Source of the DNA: Triangularia verruculosa
Lineage: Eukaryota > Ascomycota > Sordariomycetes > Sordariales > Podosporaceae
Reading direction: 5' to 3'
Length of the DNA stretch: 64,000 nucleotides
NCBI GenBank assembly: GCA_033296885.1
Contig: MU863933.1
Location: 1 to 64,000 of the forward strand
How positions within the stretch are numbered: the stretch's first letter is position 1; every line of letters starts with the position of its first letter. The notes beneath the pieces were generated by a model that had not been told where the DNA came from, made no database searches, and was given only the letters and a program-made list of their open reading frames with translations. The position numbers were made by a program, and so were the translations under genes. This document shows positions 34,801 to 45,877 of this stretch, piece after piece.

Positions 34801-37372
34801 CACTGGCCCGAAGAGACCACTCCCCGACAGCACGCTCAGTATCCACCAGACGATGGTATCAACTACGAACCCCTCGATGGCTCGCCCGAACAGCAAAAAG
34901 GAAATGGAAACCTGGTCCTTGCTGGCGCTGCCGCACTGGGTGCTGCTGCTGGCATGGCGATGGCACAGAATCACAGCCGGCAGGTCAGCCAAGAGCATGA
35001 CGAGTGGTACCGCACCTCAGAAGATCGCAAGCGTGATACGTTGGTCACAAATCCTTATGAGGGAACCAGCCCCATTGCAAACCTCCCTGGCCTCGGAGAC
35101 AATGGCTTCGACGCTGGCTACGATGACTATGGCACACGCAGCCCGCTTGGGCTCAAGGTTGATGAGGGCTACATTTCTCAAGGCCCAAACAAGACTCCTG
35201 ATGTTCAGGACAAAGGAAAGGGTCTTGATCTTGGACTTGCCACTCGCGGACCCAGCGCCGCTTTGGATGATCCATTCTACAATCATGGCAACCCACGCCA
35301 CCTCAGCGGCATGTCCCAAGGCATGGCCTCCCCGATGTACGATGCAGCCACCGGAATGGGCATGGACAACATCGAGTCAAGAGATATTATGGCTCTGATG
35401 CAACATTTGATGGTCAGGGATGCCCAACGCAGCGCCAGAGATACCGAGATCTTGGTTACCCTTGTTCGGTCTGCTACCGAGATGCGCAACAACTTCGAGG
35501 ACCTCAAGAAGCTGTTGGCAGACACCGAGGACGTCATCATCACCGAGGTTAAGGAGAATACCGACAAGACCGTCGCTCGCGCCATCAATGGCCCAAGACC
35601 GTATCCCGGTAGCACGGCAGCCCGCTCGATCCAAGGTGTTTCTGTGAATGGTGATGACATCAATGCCAAGAAGAGAAGCATCTTCCGCCGTGCCCTGCAA
35701 GGATTGGGGGCCAAGGGAGCCAACGACCTTGGCAGAATTGAGGACATGTTGAACCAGCTGTTGACGGAAGTGGATGTTCTCAAGGCGCAGACTGTGCCCG
35801 TGCAGCAACGAACCATCCAGGACGACCGATCCTCCTTCCACCTCCAACCTGAAGGCCAGTACGAACAAGACCACGGCTATGAGCCTGAGGGCCATGCAGG
35901 TACCTCGACAGCGAGCCATCCATCGCAGTCTCATTTCTCGCTCCAATCCCGTGGAGCATCGACGAAGCCTGGCTACGACCGCATGACCTCGGCGCACAGG
36001 ATAAGTACCGTTCCCGAGGACAGTGAGGAGGAGTATGGTGACGTCCATGGAGGAAATGAGAGCGTCAATTACGACAACAATGATATGCTCATGACCCCAG
36101 CGAACAACAACCAACGTGGCGAATCTGTCCCTCTAGCCACCCCGCCACAAGCCCCGAGCCAGGCCCAGGCCTCCATGAGCAATGAGAACACCCCTCGGAC
36201 CGAAGAGGGCAAGAAGAAGTCAAGAGCTAGCTGGTTCCGTATTCCTAAGATTTCTCGTTGGTCCGAAACCACTGCCTCTAGTGGTGTTGCTGAGTCTCGC
36301 CTAAGCAAGCAGTCAACCAAGACGGAGGAGTTCAACCTTCCCACTGGCCCCTCACGCTCGGGGTCGTTGGATCACTATTCCGAAAACTACCAGCTTGCAT
36401 CCGGGCAGGCTCCCCAAACAGATAAGCTCCACAGTGGTTTCTCAGAACAGGACTTGACCGAGGGTGGGCTTCAGCAGCAGCAGAGCTACCATGACCAGGA
36501 TATCTATAATCAACCCATGCCTGGCGGTCCTCCTGTCCCCAACTGGGTGACCATGGTACCCGGGACCCCTGAGGACCCCAAGTACAAGGCTCATCGTGAC
36601 TCCCTCAACCTTCAGCACCCTCAACCTCGTCAAGGGCAGACTGAGCGCTTCAAGGCCGCCCTCGAGTCCCAAGCTCTGGGTTATGACACCCCCATGTCCC
36701 CCAAGTCCGCCGACTGGGCCGGCTCCGCGACGAGCCTCAACCGCTTTCCCCGCAACCCCAACAGGGACAGCTACGGTTCTGCCACCCTTGAATATCAGCA
36801 AATGTGGACTTCATCCCCCGCCACGCAGACCATGACTGCTACTTCTGGTGGTCCTCCCCGCCCTCCCAAGGAGCCTCTCAACGATAACATCACCCCCAGC
36901 AGCCCCGGCGGCGGCGGTTTGGTCCGTGGCGGAACACCCATCCAAAAAAAGCGAGTCAGCAAACTCCAAAGGGGGAGCCCTCTCCCCCATCACAGTGTCG
37001 AGAGCGGGTACGGCACCATGACGCACGGCGTGCCTACCGCTAGCTACATGAGCGAGGGCCAGCGCAGCCCCAAGCTGGAGAACAGGAACCTGACCGGAGC
37101 CCAGGGCCAGGTTGGGAGAAGGCCCTCGGGGCCGAGGGCGATGACGCCTACCGGACGAGGCCAGGGGGTGACGAGCCCGCTGGGAAGTGATTACGAGGAG
37201 GAGGAGGAGGACCAGAGACAGCAACAGGGGAGCCAGGAGGGCAGGAGGAAGAGAGGTATGTTTTTTTTATTCACCCACACAGCAGATCGTGAGAGACGAG
37301 AATAGAAAGCTAACAAGAGTTGGGATAGATACCTTTGGGACTATGGCGTCGCAGGACACGGATACCTTTTAA
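31894..37372 (+). CDS. Large disordered protein of unknown function (1801 residues)
   Basis: Exon 1 is 31894-37255, the intron 37256-37328 (GTATGT...ATAG) and a 44-nt exon 2 ends at 37372, giving the C-terminus KRDTFGTMASQDTDTF. Most of the chain is Ser/Arg/Asp/Pro-rich and probably disordered. Visible structure includes an N-terminal block RASKSQTSLLIEYFEGGK (about 70-87), three Ala/Gly-rich hydrophobic stretches (about 233-253, 445-465 and 1008-1026) and a duplicated motif Q-Y-x-L-D-x-x-G-[KR]-K-V-P (about 596 and 828). A predicted helical/coiled-coil core (about 1163-1301, MQHLMVRDAQRSARDTEIL and RIEDMLNQLLTEVDVLKAQ) is followed by the short block KSRASWFRIPKISRWSE (about 1439-1455). I do not recognise the family. 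Large disordered Pezizomycotina proteins with Ala-rich stretches include septal and Woronin-body scaffolds, but that comparison is only a suggestion. Confidence 0.85.
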
Positions 37373-38664
37373 AGTTGTCCGATCAAGAGATAGTGGCTTG
37401 AAGACAGGGGAGGGGTTGAATAAGAAGGCGTGGAACAGAAACCGGTTTTCTGTTTGATGGCATTTAGTGTGGGATGGTGTGTATTTTTGTTCTAAATGTT
37501 TGTATCGGTCAGTGTTTGGGAGGTATACCATGTCTGTTTTTATATGTTGCGAAGGGAGTGAGGGGACCAGGAAGGATGGGAACTGGGGCATTTGGATCTT
37601 TTTTCTTTCTGTTCAAAGTGGAAATGTAGATGTATGTTGTGAGAGGTTTGGGCATCTTTTTGTTGTTGGAATCTGGTTTTTCTTTCATGTCTTTTTTTTC
37701 TCATTATGCGATATACCCTTGCAGCCGAAGCATCCAAGCGAGCAAGCGAAAAAAAGACGGCGATGTGCGTGTATGAAATTTTGTTGAAAGAAGAGGATTT
37801 GGGATGAGAGCAATCTTTGTTTTTTCTTCTCTGGTTAATTTTGGGTATGTTGGAAAGAAAGGACTAGCTAGGAAAGGATATGGTGGGATAGGGGGATGGG
37901 AAGGGGTAATTCAATACAATGAATGTTATGACATTGACCGACAGATTTAGTTGATACCTGCTCCTAATGTAATAACGTGAGCTCTCTCTTTCCAACCGAG
38001 GAGAGCTAAAATACGGCGGTGTATCCAGAACGACATACCCTCTTCTGACTTTTGGCCCCAATACCATATGTAGAGTCCATAAACCACCGTTCAAGGACAC
38101 GGGTGAGATGGCGCTAAGAGCGCCTATCTCGTGCTCGATTGCGAGCACTTGCAATTGTTGAGCTTTTCCTGTGTTTTCTGTGGTGCGAGGCGGCCACTAG
38201 CCAACTCAAAAAAGCCCACTTCAGCCCGGTTCAGTCATCAAACTACCGCTCAAGGCCGTCTAATCACCCCTTGAAGCCTATTAATCACTTCGGGGCGCGG
38301 TGGAACAGCTGGAAGAGCCACGAGGACAGTCGCGGTATCTTTTTATAGCCCGGAAAAGGCAGCCTTATTTTTAATCTCAAGCATACATGACTACACCCCC
38401 TATTCGTGATCTTAACACGCATAATACTTTGCGCCCAAAACGCCCGCTCATGATCCCAGACCCGTCCATGCATCCATTGATGCGTTTTTACCCCACCGCT
38501 CCAAAGAGTAGCAAGAGAGAAAAAATGATAATAGAAACACAGCAAACGCACCCCCCGTCTAAACCCCGACCCAAACCCGAGTTCATTTCCATCATAAAAG
38601 ATAGAAGCCGTACATTCTCTCCATGGACGTGTCAACAAGACCTAACATTGATCCTCACACGAGA
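37373..38664. other. Convergent intergenic region with a possible third repeat relic
   Basis: About 1.3 kb between convergent genes, AT/T-rich, containing both 3' flanks. At 38247-38288 two short units with AAGCCTATTAATCAC and CAAGGCCGTCTAATCAC resemble the repeat family at 21.1 and 26.9 kb. No gene was recognised. Confidence 0.5.
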
Positions 38665-40537
38665 TCAAGCAACCCTCGGCCTCTTCGCATCAGGCTCTGA
38701 TAGCCCACTGGCTTGCCCGATCGGCGCGTTCTTGTTACCATCCGCCAACGGTTCCCTGGTTGCGTTCTGCTGTGGGTTCCCGCCGGCAGCATCAGGAGCA
38801 GGTCTCTTGATCGTAGGAGGACGATATTGATTCCTGTTTGCCAGTGGACTGCCTGGTCCCGAGCCTGGGGCTCCAATCCGCCTTGTCTGATCGAGCTGGG
38901 GATTTGTGACGCCGGTGATGCTTGGCCGTTGATACGGAACTACGCCAGTGCCCCCTGGACGTGGCACGGGACCGCTAGCCGGCTTGTCATCAGCCGTTTT
39001 TGCTGGCGGTACATGCTGCCCTCCTTTGGAAAGCGGCTTGGATTTTGTGTGATCGATCCCGGGGGTTTTGCGGATTGAGGGGCTCTCAAGACGGGGGTTA
39101 AAGCCCATTCCTGCCTTTAGGGGAGTAACCTGACCGGCACTGAGGGCCTCCTCCGGGATATCTTTGACCGCTCGGGCAGAGAAGAAGCCAACCTCCGCCG
39201 GGGGAATGACTGCAGGAGGATTGTTGTTGTTGCCGTTGGAATTGTTGTTCTGACCATTGGCGTGCGGAACTCCATTTTGGGGAACAGGAGGCCGGGGTGG
39301 TTGGTTTTGATGCTGGATAGGAGCACGGCTTTGGGTAAACTGGTTTCCCGAGGTAAATTGCCCTGGTGGTCGTGCAACATTGTTGTTCTGGGCACCAGCA
39401 CCGACGAATGAGTTCGTCCGTGATATGGGGTTGGGTGTGTGAGGTTGCTGGGCTGGACGTGAGAACTGGCTAGTGCCTGCGGACCCCGTTCTCAGAAGAG
39501 GTCTTGCCGGTGGTGGCGGCTGCATCTGATTGTTGCTATTGGCGTTATTACCTGGCCCCTCGCTTTTATCGCTGATGGTAACGGTGCTCGTATCGGATGC
39601 TGAGTTGCTAACAAGAATCTCGTCCGGGTGCCCTTCCTCACTTATCATGAAGTCAGCCTCGTCGAGTTCTCCGAGGAAATCCTCAAAAGATTCAGCAGAG
39701 ATCACTAGTACAGGTCAGCATATGTCGGCAGAGCAAATCGGGATGTGGAAATCCTCACATGATGGAATCGCCGGTGCAGCAGCCGGAACGGACGCTGGGA
39801 CCGGAGCTGCCACTGGAGCCGGTGCAGTCGGCTTTGGTTGCGGATGAGCAGCAGGTTGTGCGGCCGCCATCGTGGTGACCGGCTCAGTCTTGACGGCAAA
39901 GTCCGGATGTCTATGCAAGTTGTCCTGATTGAGCTTTGGGGGGGCCGTCTTGATACTCCCAACTCTCTTCAAGTACTCCTTGTCGTAGATGCAGTTGCCC
40001 AACACATTGCCAAAGTGCCTCAACGCCCGCTTCAGAGCATCGGTCGTTCCCTCCTTCTTGGCCTTTTCAAACGCAGCCGCCTTTCCCCTGCAGTTCTCAA
40101 TGTGCCCATACCCCAAGTCCTCGTGGTAGGTTCCATCGCGAAGCGTTACTCGTACAATGACTGAGAGGCCGAGGCTGACTTTGAGGGTTTTTGGATCTTC
40201 GTCGACAAAATCAATCTGAAAATTCTGGATGCTGGATGACCACCCATTAAACCCGAAAATCTCATTGGCGAGAGAGATGACCTTTTCGGCGGTGATGTAG
40301 TGTAGTTTTGCGCCGCCGGGGCCGGCGCGGACGGAGAGATACTCGGGACCAAGCTGCTTGTCAAGTTTGCTCTGGAGGGTAGCTATTTGCTGCGCGGTAA
40401 ACTCGTTGATGACGGGTCTTTGCTCCTCAAAAGGGTTGACAATGCTTGTGTGCTGGTCGCCGGGACTGAATATGCATCAAAGTAAGTCAGTCAGTCTGGC
40501 CATCAAGGTGCTGGTTGCAGCACGCGACGTGGTGTAG

Positions 40538-40589
<52 letters not shown>

Positions 40590-40600
40590 TACGCAGGCAT
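38665..40600 (-). CDS. rad52: RAD52 homologous-recombination mediator
   Basis: Exon 1 is only 8 nt (40600-40593), the intron 40592-40466, exon 2 40465-39759, the intron 39758-39705 and exon 3 39704-38665. The frame closes at 584 residues. The N-terminus MPAPGDQHTSIVNPFEEQ leads into the DNA-binding/annealing domain (about 25-205) with GPEYLSVRAGPGGAKLHYI, ANEIFGFNGWSSSIQN, DGTYHEDLGYGHIENCRGKA and DALKRALRHFGNVLGNCIYD. These are diagnostic of Rad52/Rad22. The C-terminal half is Pro/Gln/Asn-rich and would carry the RPA and Rad51 contacts, followed by a short basic tail. Rad52 loads Rad51 on RPA-coated DNA and anneals single strands in double-strand break repair; the Neurospora orthologue is mus-11. 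Intron 1 contains a 51-nt AAC microsatellite. The tiny first exon is inferred from splice signals and should be confirmed by cDNA. Confidence 0.94.
40538..40588 (+). repeat. (AAC)17 microsatellite in RAD52 intron 1
   Basis: Seventeen uninterrupted AAC triplets (GTT on the RAD52 strand) lie inside the first intron. The repeat begins 4 nt from the inferred donor site and overlaps the donor hexamer's first bases. Length is likely to vary between strains. Confidence 0.92.
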
Positions 40601-42099
40601 CTTGACTTTGGAGAGATATTCTCTCGCTCATGAACTGGATGGAAAGTCGGCGCCCTCAAGTGAAGCAGGAGTTGTTGGGGAAAAACGCCCAATTGTGTGG
40701 GCGGGAGTGGAAATCCGGCGGAATTTCTGGCGTCGGGTGCTAACAGAAGACGCGCAGGCAACAGACGCGCTTGCACTGTGTTCGTGGAGAATGATGACGG
40801 TGGGTCCAGGCAGCCTTGTGGGGCACTCGCGTTCACAACAGGCTATCACGTGGGGTCCTTTCACTCCTGGCTGGCGCCGCTCCCCCTGTGAGCCTTAGAT
40901 AGGCTCAAATGATGGTCAATGTGCATCGACCGACATAGAATGGATAAGCTTTGAAGAAGAGGCAAAAGGTGTTGAGGGATACTGTCAAGACCTCTTCACT
41001 ATCTTTCACTGCATTTCGACCGTATATCAAGCCCTTGACTTTGTTCAACTGCCATATGTTCTAACCCCCATCTTACCATACGACCATTGGTCCATCAGTA
41101 AATCGATTCTGAACCACTCTTCCAAATAGCTGAACATCTCAAAACCAGAAACCGGGTAAATATCCCCAATAGCATTGACGATAACCCCTTAGCTGTCGAT
41201 CTCCAGTATCCCAAGAACTGAAACCTATACCTAGCAAAGTTTTGTCCATCAGTCGATCAGGAGATGTTTCGAGTTTCCAACCGGGCGGGATGAACCGTTG
41301 GGGATCCGGCGGAGGAATCACATCTTGATCAACAGAATTACGTGCCAAAACGTTGGATCTCTTATGAATAAATGACATTGGAAATGTTCTACTCAGAGAA
41401 ATATCCAAGGGAGAGCCAAGTCCGTCATTGCTTGGTCAGTATGTGACCAAGCTGATTGAGGCCGCCTGTCTTCATGTTCAGTCCAACCGATCAGTCAAGC
41501 CTAGTAAAGGAAAGCGCATAATAAGGCAGCAGCAGCATAGTTCAAGGAGACTTTGCGTCACTTGCCAACAAGTACCAAAGATACCAGTCCAGAGCGATTG
41601 GCAGTTTTGCCATATCAAAAGCTTAAAACAACATCAGTTTTGTACAGCTTCTGTGTTGCTTCTAATCCCATGGTACCGTAGTCGATACATAAACGAATAA
41701 CTCCAGAATGAGAGACCAACGACATAGAAAATCAGAGTTAATTACAAAAAGAAGTTGGCAAGCAGGTTTATGGCCGGGGAGCTATGGCTAATCCCGCCAT
41801 CCTGCAACGCCCTGTACATGGGGAGAAAAAGCTAGGGAAATAAGAAAAGTGTTGTCCGGATATCGATAATGGCAGATACAACAGCAACGCCGAGTGTGCG
41901 CACCAACAAAAGAAAAAGAAAAAGCCAGAACCCCTTGACCCCCAACCCCCAAGTCTATGCCCAGCCGCCCCCGAATGCCTCGTGTCCCGAGAGGAAAGAC
42001 GCAGTAAAGAAAATTGTCGTGAAGGCTTTTCATGAAAAGATTTGCGGCCCCTTCTCCAAACGCAAGAGCCGATAAATAGCAACATCGAAGTTTCGAAAT
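40601..42099. other. Intergenic region, RAD52 5' end to STS1 3' end
   Basis: About 1.5 kb between two minus-strand genes. It should contain the RAD52 promoter on the left, with paired ACGCG motifs, and the STS1 3' flank on the right. Short open frames are present but none shows family features. No repeat or RNA gene was recognised beyond these. Confidence 0.5.
40748..40770. promoter_or_regulatory. Paired ACGCG (MCB-like) elements upstream of RAD52
   Basis: AGACGCGC occurs twice (40748-40755 and 40763-40770), 15 nt apart, about 150-170 nt upstream of the RAD52 start codon. Both contain ACGCG, the core of MBF sites. A cell-cycle or damage role is inference from motif match. Confidence 0.35.
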
Positions 42100-43020
42100 C
42101 TACCAAGGCCCAACGCGAACAGGTGAACCGTATGTACCGTTAATAAGTTGGTTCAAGATCGAATTAGGGTCTCTCCCCGAGGGAGAGGGAGCCGGGGTGT
42201 CGGTAATTGGGTTATGTCCCTCCCATCCAACTTCGTGCGTCAAGGCATTTATGGCTTGCTCCAGTTTCCCTCCAGATTGTTGATTGTGCTTCGCCAGCCT
42301 CTGATCCCAGGCTCCGGTGTGCAGAATAAAGCCTCCGCCCCTCTTCGCAGCCTCCGTAATCACCATCGCCCATGCCGCCGAAACCTCATCGTACGCGGCG
42401 TCCTTGTGGTGGCGGTATGATTGATTTTCCCAGTCGGGGAGCTCGTGGATCACCTTGGTGACACCGTCCAAAAATTGCAATGATACGTTTGTCTGCTGCT
42501 CCAGAGGCGGAAGAAATTGCGAGGTGAAATCGGAAATGGCATCGAGAAGGGATGACAGCGGCTGTTTGACCCGGAAATACGCATAATCGGAAATCGTGTG
42601 ACCAAAAGGCGTCGTAGCTCGCACCTTTTCTTGGTACCCGGCCAGAATGTCGAGTGCACAGGCGACAGTCGGTCGTGGGGCGCTAGTTATCACCTCGTGC
42701 CCAATGTCGGCGTGTCGCTCGCAGATGGTCTGGAGGACTGTTCGGAGCTGAGTGTTGTCGAGAGTCTCGAGGAGACGGGGGAGAGACAGTGGCCGGGCGG
42801 CTACGTCGTCGTTGGCTTGCCGGACCTTTTTTGACGGCCTGGCCATCGGCCTCGATGGAAGTGCAGGCGAGCTCAGGGGCGACACCGACATATCGTCATT
42901 ATCGTCGTCGGCTTTCCGCTTTTTGGACGCCATGTTGTATGGTGACACTGAAAAGGGGTCAGTAAATTGGACCCGGGGACCGGTTGTTGAGCGGATAATC
43001 CGCCTGCGTGTGTGCATCAT
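42100..43020 (-). CDS. sts1: Sts1/Cut8 nuclear proteasome tether
   Basis: A single exon encodes 306 residues. The N-terminus carries a KKRKADDD nuclear signal and SVSPLSSPALPSRP, followed by the family hallmark RPLSLPRLLETLDNTQLRTVL. The helical core has RPTVACALDILAGYQEKV and a C-terminal three-helix region (GGFILHTGAWDQRLAKHN). In fission yeast Cut8, and in Sts1 of budding yeast, this protein dimerises, binds the 26S proteasome through its N-terminal lysine-rich part and holds it in the nucleus. It is itself a short-lived proteasome substrate. The upstream start at 43020 is chosen because fungal relatives have a short segment before KKRKADDD; a start at 42933 (MASKKRK) is the alternative. 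Confidence 0.88.
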   Translation of the reverse strand: MMHTRRRIIRSTTGPRVQFTDPFSVSPYNMASKKRKADDDNDDMSVSPLSSPALPSRPMARPSKKVRQANDDVAARPLSLPRLLETLDNTQLRTVLQTICERHADIGHEVITSAPRPTVACALDILAGYQEKVRATTPFGHTISDYAYFRVKQPLSSLLDAISDFTSQFLPPLEQQTNVSLQFLDGVTKVIHELPDWENQSYRHHKDAAYDEVSAAWAMVITEAAKRGGGFILHTGAWDQRLAKHNQQSGGKLEQAINALTHEVGWEGHNPITDTPAPSPSGRDPNSILNQLINGTYGSPVRVGPW

Positions 43021-44578
43021 GGCGGGCTCAAGGAGGGATGGGGGTCAAGAACGTACTGGATCGAGAAGGCGAGATTCGGGCGGTTTCGTGCTGATGAGGG
43101 AAAATCGGCGGTTGCAGCGACAACAACACGGCGTTCATTGTGTGGTTGCGGGTGCAGCAAAGACGGTCCCTCTGCAGCTTAGCGACGTCGGGTTTGTGGA
43201 CTGAGAGAGTTTGTCTGGCCCCGTGTTTGGTGCCAGATGTCAAGAGGTGAATTGAAGGAAGATGAGAGGCGGCGGTCTGTGTGGGAGCGGGATGGGAAAA
43301 TTGAGGAGGTGCGGCGGAGAGTGACCAGAAAGCTTCCAGGCAACCCTGGTTCGCTGGCCTGGACCGGACCACTCAGAAAGTGAGGTGTGAGGTGTTCAGG
43401 GAAGTTTGGGGGAGCAAGGGCAGCATCAAAGTGGATCACCGACGAGGCCTTTGCCCGCCGCTGGTTTGCTGGGTCAAGGCGCTGCTAGCCCCAAAGAGGT
43501 AGCAAATGGTAGGTAGTCTGCGGACAGGATCCTCGAGGCGGGTTCCCAGCGCTCTCCTGCCGTGCACATGCTTCAGAGTCGTCTTTGCGATTTGGTTGGA
43601 ATCCGGAGCGCTGTCTCTACCTGTCTCTTTCTATAGGTAGACAACCAAACAAAGGCGGCCAAAGCCCTTGTCAAGACCTTCCATGGGTTTGTTGCAGTTG
43701 TTCTTTCGCCAAGCTACCCCCATCGATAGCACGTGAGATTTAATGGGACCTTCTACCTTAGCAACGAGTCGGGTACCAATGGATCCACCGCCCGGGTTTT
43801 GGATCCAGCTTTTGGGTCCAGCTTTCGCCTGTTGTCACGGACGACTGGAATAGCTGACAAGAGTGCCACGAGGCCAATTCTCAATCAAGATGCATGGGAA
43901 TCCGAACGGATACTGGTAACCCTCCAGACACGACCCCCTTACATCTTTCGGAAGGTCAGGAGGCACATGTCTGGAAGCGGCGCAAAACATCCTCCCCGTG
44001 ATTGCCTGATGACGAATGCTACGTCTGATACATTATTGCACACCTCAAGTACCTACCCGATATGTTACCTGACAAGGAGTATGTGGCCGCGGAATATCTT
44101 CGGTGTTGGTGAACCAACAGCAGCAGGTGGGATACTGGACGGGCGGGGATGGGATCCATGGCTGGATGCTAACCGCTCAAATGCGCACATATCGAGATGC
44201 ACCTTGCTGTGTCAAACAAGTCATTGCATACGAGTAATAGCTTCTTCCAAGCATAACGTACAACAGTCTCTCCACGGTCACACGAGACAGTAGCTCGGCG
44301 CGCTCATCGTTCGGGTGCCTGACCGGTGCCGTCATTGAAGCTGAACATCGATCGAGTGGGGTGTGGAGAACGAGCGGCTACCCGCTTGACCCCCGCAATT
44401 GATGGATGCTTGTTTTCCGTTATCGCTTATCGCAAAGTAAAATTTCCAACACCGCCCAAAAAATCCCCATCTGCTTGTTTGCTGGTTGCGCCGGAGAATA
44501 TCACCGGTTTCAACCTCGACCATCCCAGACAATCCTCTCTTTCAGTCATTCATCACCAAAACTCCCTACCACACAACA
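43021..44578. other. Divergent intergenic region, STS1 to NOP13
   Basis: About 1.56 kb between two divergent start codons, expected to hold both promoters. Open frames here (43733-44293 plus and others) lack recognisable domains. No RNA gene or repeat was seen. Confidence 0.5.
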
Positions 44579-45877
44579 ATGGCGACCGATTCCTCCTCCT
44601 CACCTCCCTCCTCCCCCAAGGTCAAGAAGGAGAAGTCCTCCAAGAAGCGCAAGACCGACCTGACCGAAATTGAAGTCGACATCAACCTTCCCGAACCCCC
44701 ATCCAAAAAGGCCAAACGTCTGCTCAAGAAGGGCAAAGCCCTCCCTGCCAAGCCCAAATCCGACGATGAAGGCGACTCCGACTCCGACGGCGAAGCCAAG
44801 CCAAAGAAGGAGAAAAAGGAGCGCTCCCCCTACGGCATCTGGATCGGCAACCTCCGCTTCACCGTCACCAAGCAGGAGCTAAAACAGTGGTTCGTCGACA
44901 ACTCCGGCGGCGCCATCACCCTCGACGACATCACCCGCGTCCACCTCCCCACCGCCAAACCCACCTCGGCCCCCGGCGCCGGCGGCCCCAAGAAGCCTAC
45001 CGAGAACCGCGGTTTCGCCTATGTCGACTTCGCCACCTTCGAAGCCAACGTTGCCGCCATCGCCCTCTCAGAAACAGAATGGTACCGCCGCAAGGTCCTC
45101 ATCAAGGACGCGAAATCGTTCGACGGCAGGCCGGAGAAGAAGGAGGAGCCCGCGCCGGTCGATCTCACCGGTAACGCAAAGACTGCTTCCGCTGCTACTG
45201 CCGCCCCGGCGAGTACATCCACCAAGATCTTTGTCGGAAACCTGTCCTTCCAGGTAACGGAGGACGACCTCAGGGAGCACTTTCACAAGTGCGGGCCCAT
45301 CCGCTGGGTCAAAGTTGCCACGTTTGAGGACACGGGCAAGTGCAAGGGCTACGGCTGGGTCAACTTTGAAAACGCCGACGCGGCGCAGTGGGCGGTCAAG
45401 GGCTTTGTCAAGGTGCGGGAGACGATCGACAGAGTAGAGGACTTCATGGATGTGGATGAGAAGGAGCAGGAGCAGGAGCAGGAAGAAAAGACGGGCGAGG
45501 ATGGAGAAAAGAAGGAGGGCGAGGACGAGGACGAGGAGGAAAAGAAGAAGCCAAAGGAACAGCCAAATGAGGAACCTAGAGTCAAGACGAGAAAGTGGTG
45601 GGTCAACCAGCTGCTGGGGAGGACGCTCAAGATTGAACTGGCGGAGGATGACCAGACGAGATACCAAAAGAGATTTAGAGGGAAGGGTGGCGCGCAGAGA
45701 AGAGAGCAAAATGGTGGTGCCGGGGCTGGTGACGGTGTTACAGAGGTCAAGGAGAAGAAGGAGTGGAAACCGAGGGAAGAGAGGAAGAAGGAGCCCAAGT
45801 TCCACCAGGATATCAACGTGGCTAGGCTTACGGGCGCGGCTGTTGCGCCGACGGGTAAGAAGACAACTTTCGAGTAA
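44579..45877 (+). CDS. nop13: Nop13-like nucleolar protein with two RRMs
   Basis: A single exon encodes 432 residues. A Lys/Ser/Asp-rich N-terminus with nuclear signals (KKRK, KKAKRLLKKGK) precedes RRM1 (about 82-185), with GIWIGNLRF as RNP2 and RGFAYVDF as RNP1. RRM2 begins at about 216 with KIFVGNLSF and CKGYGWVNF. It is then interrupted by a very acidic Glu/Lys insertion (about 290-335) before its last strand LLGRTLKIELAED. The C-terminal tail is basic. This architecture matches budding-yeast Nop13, a nucleolar factor of pre-60S particles. No intron is needed. A start at 44579 (ACAACAATGGCG) fits the fungal start context. The assignment to Nop13 rather than another two-RRM nucleolar protein is likely but not proven. 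Confidence 0.8.
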   Translation: MATDSSSSPPSSPKVKKEKSSKKRKTDLTEIEVDINLPEPPSKKAKRLLKKGKALPAKPKSDDEGDSDSDGEAKPKKEKKERSPYGIWIGNLRFTVTKQELKQWFVDNSGGAITLDDITRVHLPTAKPTSAPGAGGPKKPTENRGFAYVDFATFEANVAAIALSETEWYRRKVLIKDAKSFDGRPEKKEEPAPVDLTGNAKTASAATAAPASTSTKIFVGNLSFQVTEDDLREHFHKCGPIRWVKVATFEDTGKCKGYGWVNFENADAAQWAVKGFVKVRETIDRVEDFMDVDEKEQEQEQEEKTGEDGEKKEGEDEDEEEKKKPKEQPNEEPRVKTRKWWVNQLLGRTLKIELAEDDQTRYQKRFRGKGGAQRREQNGGAGAGDGVTEVKEKKEWKPREERKKEPKFHQDINVARLTGAAVAPTGKKTTFE

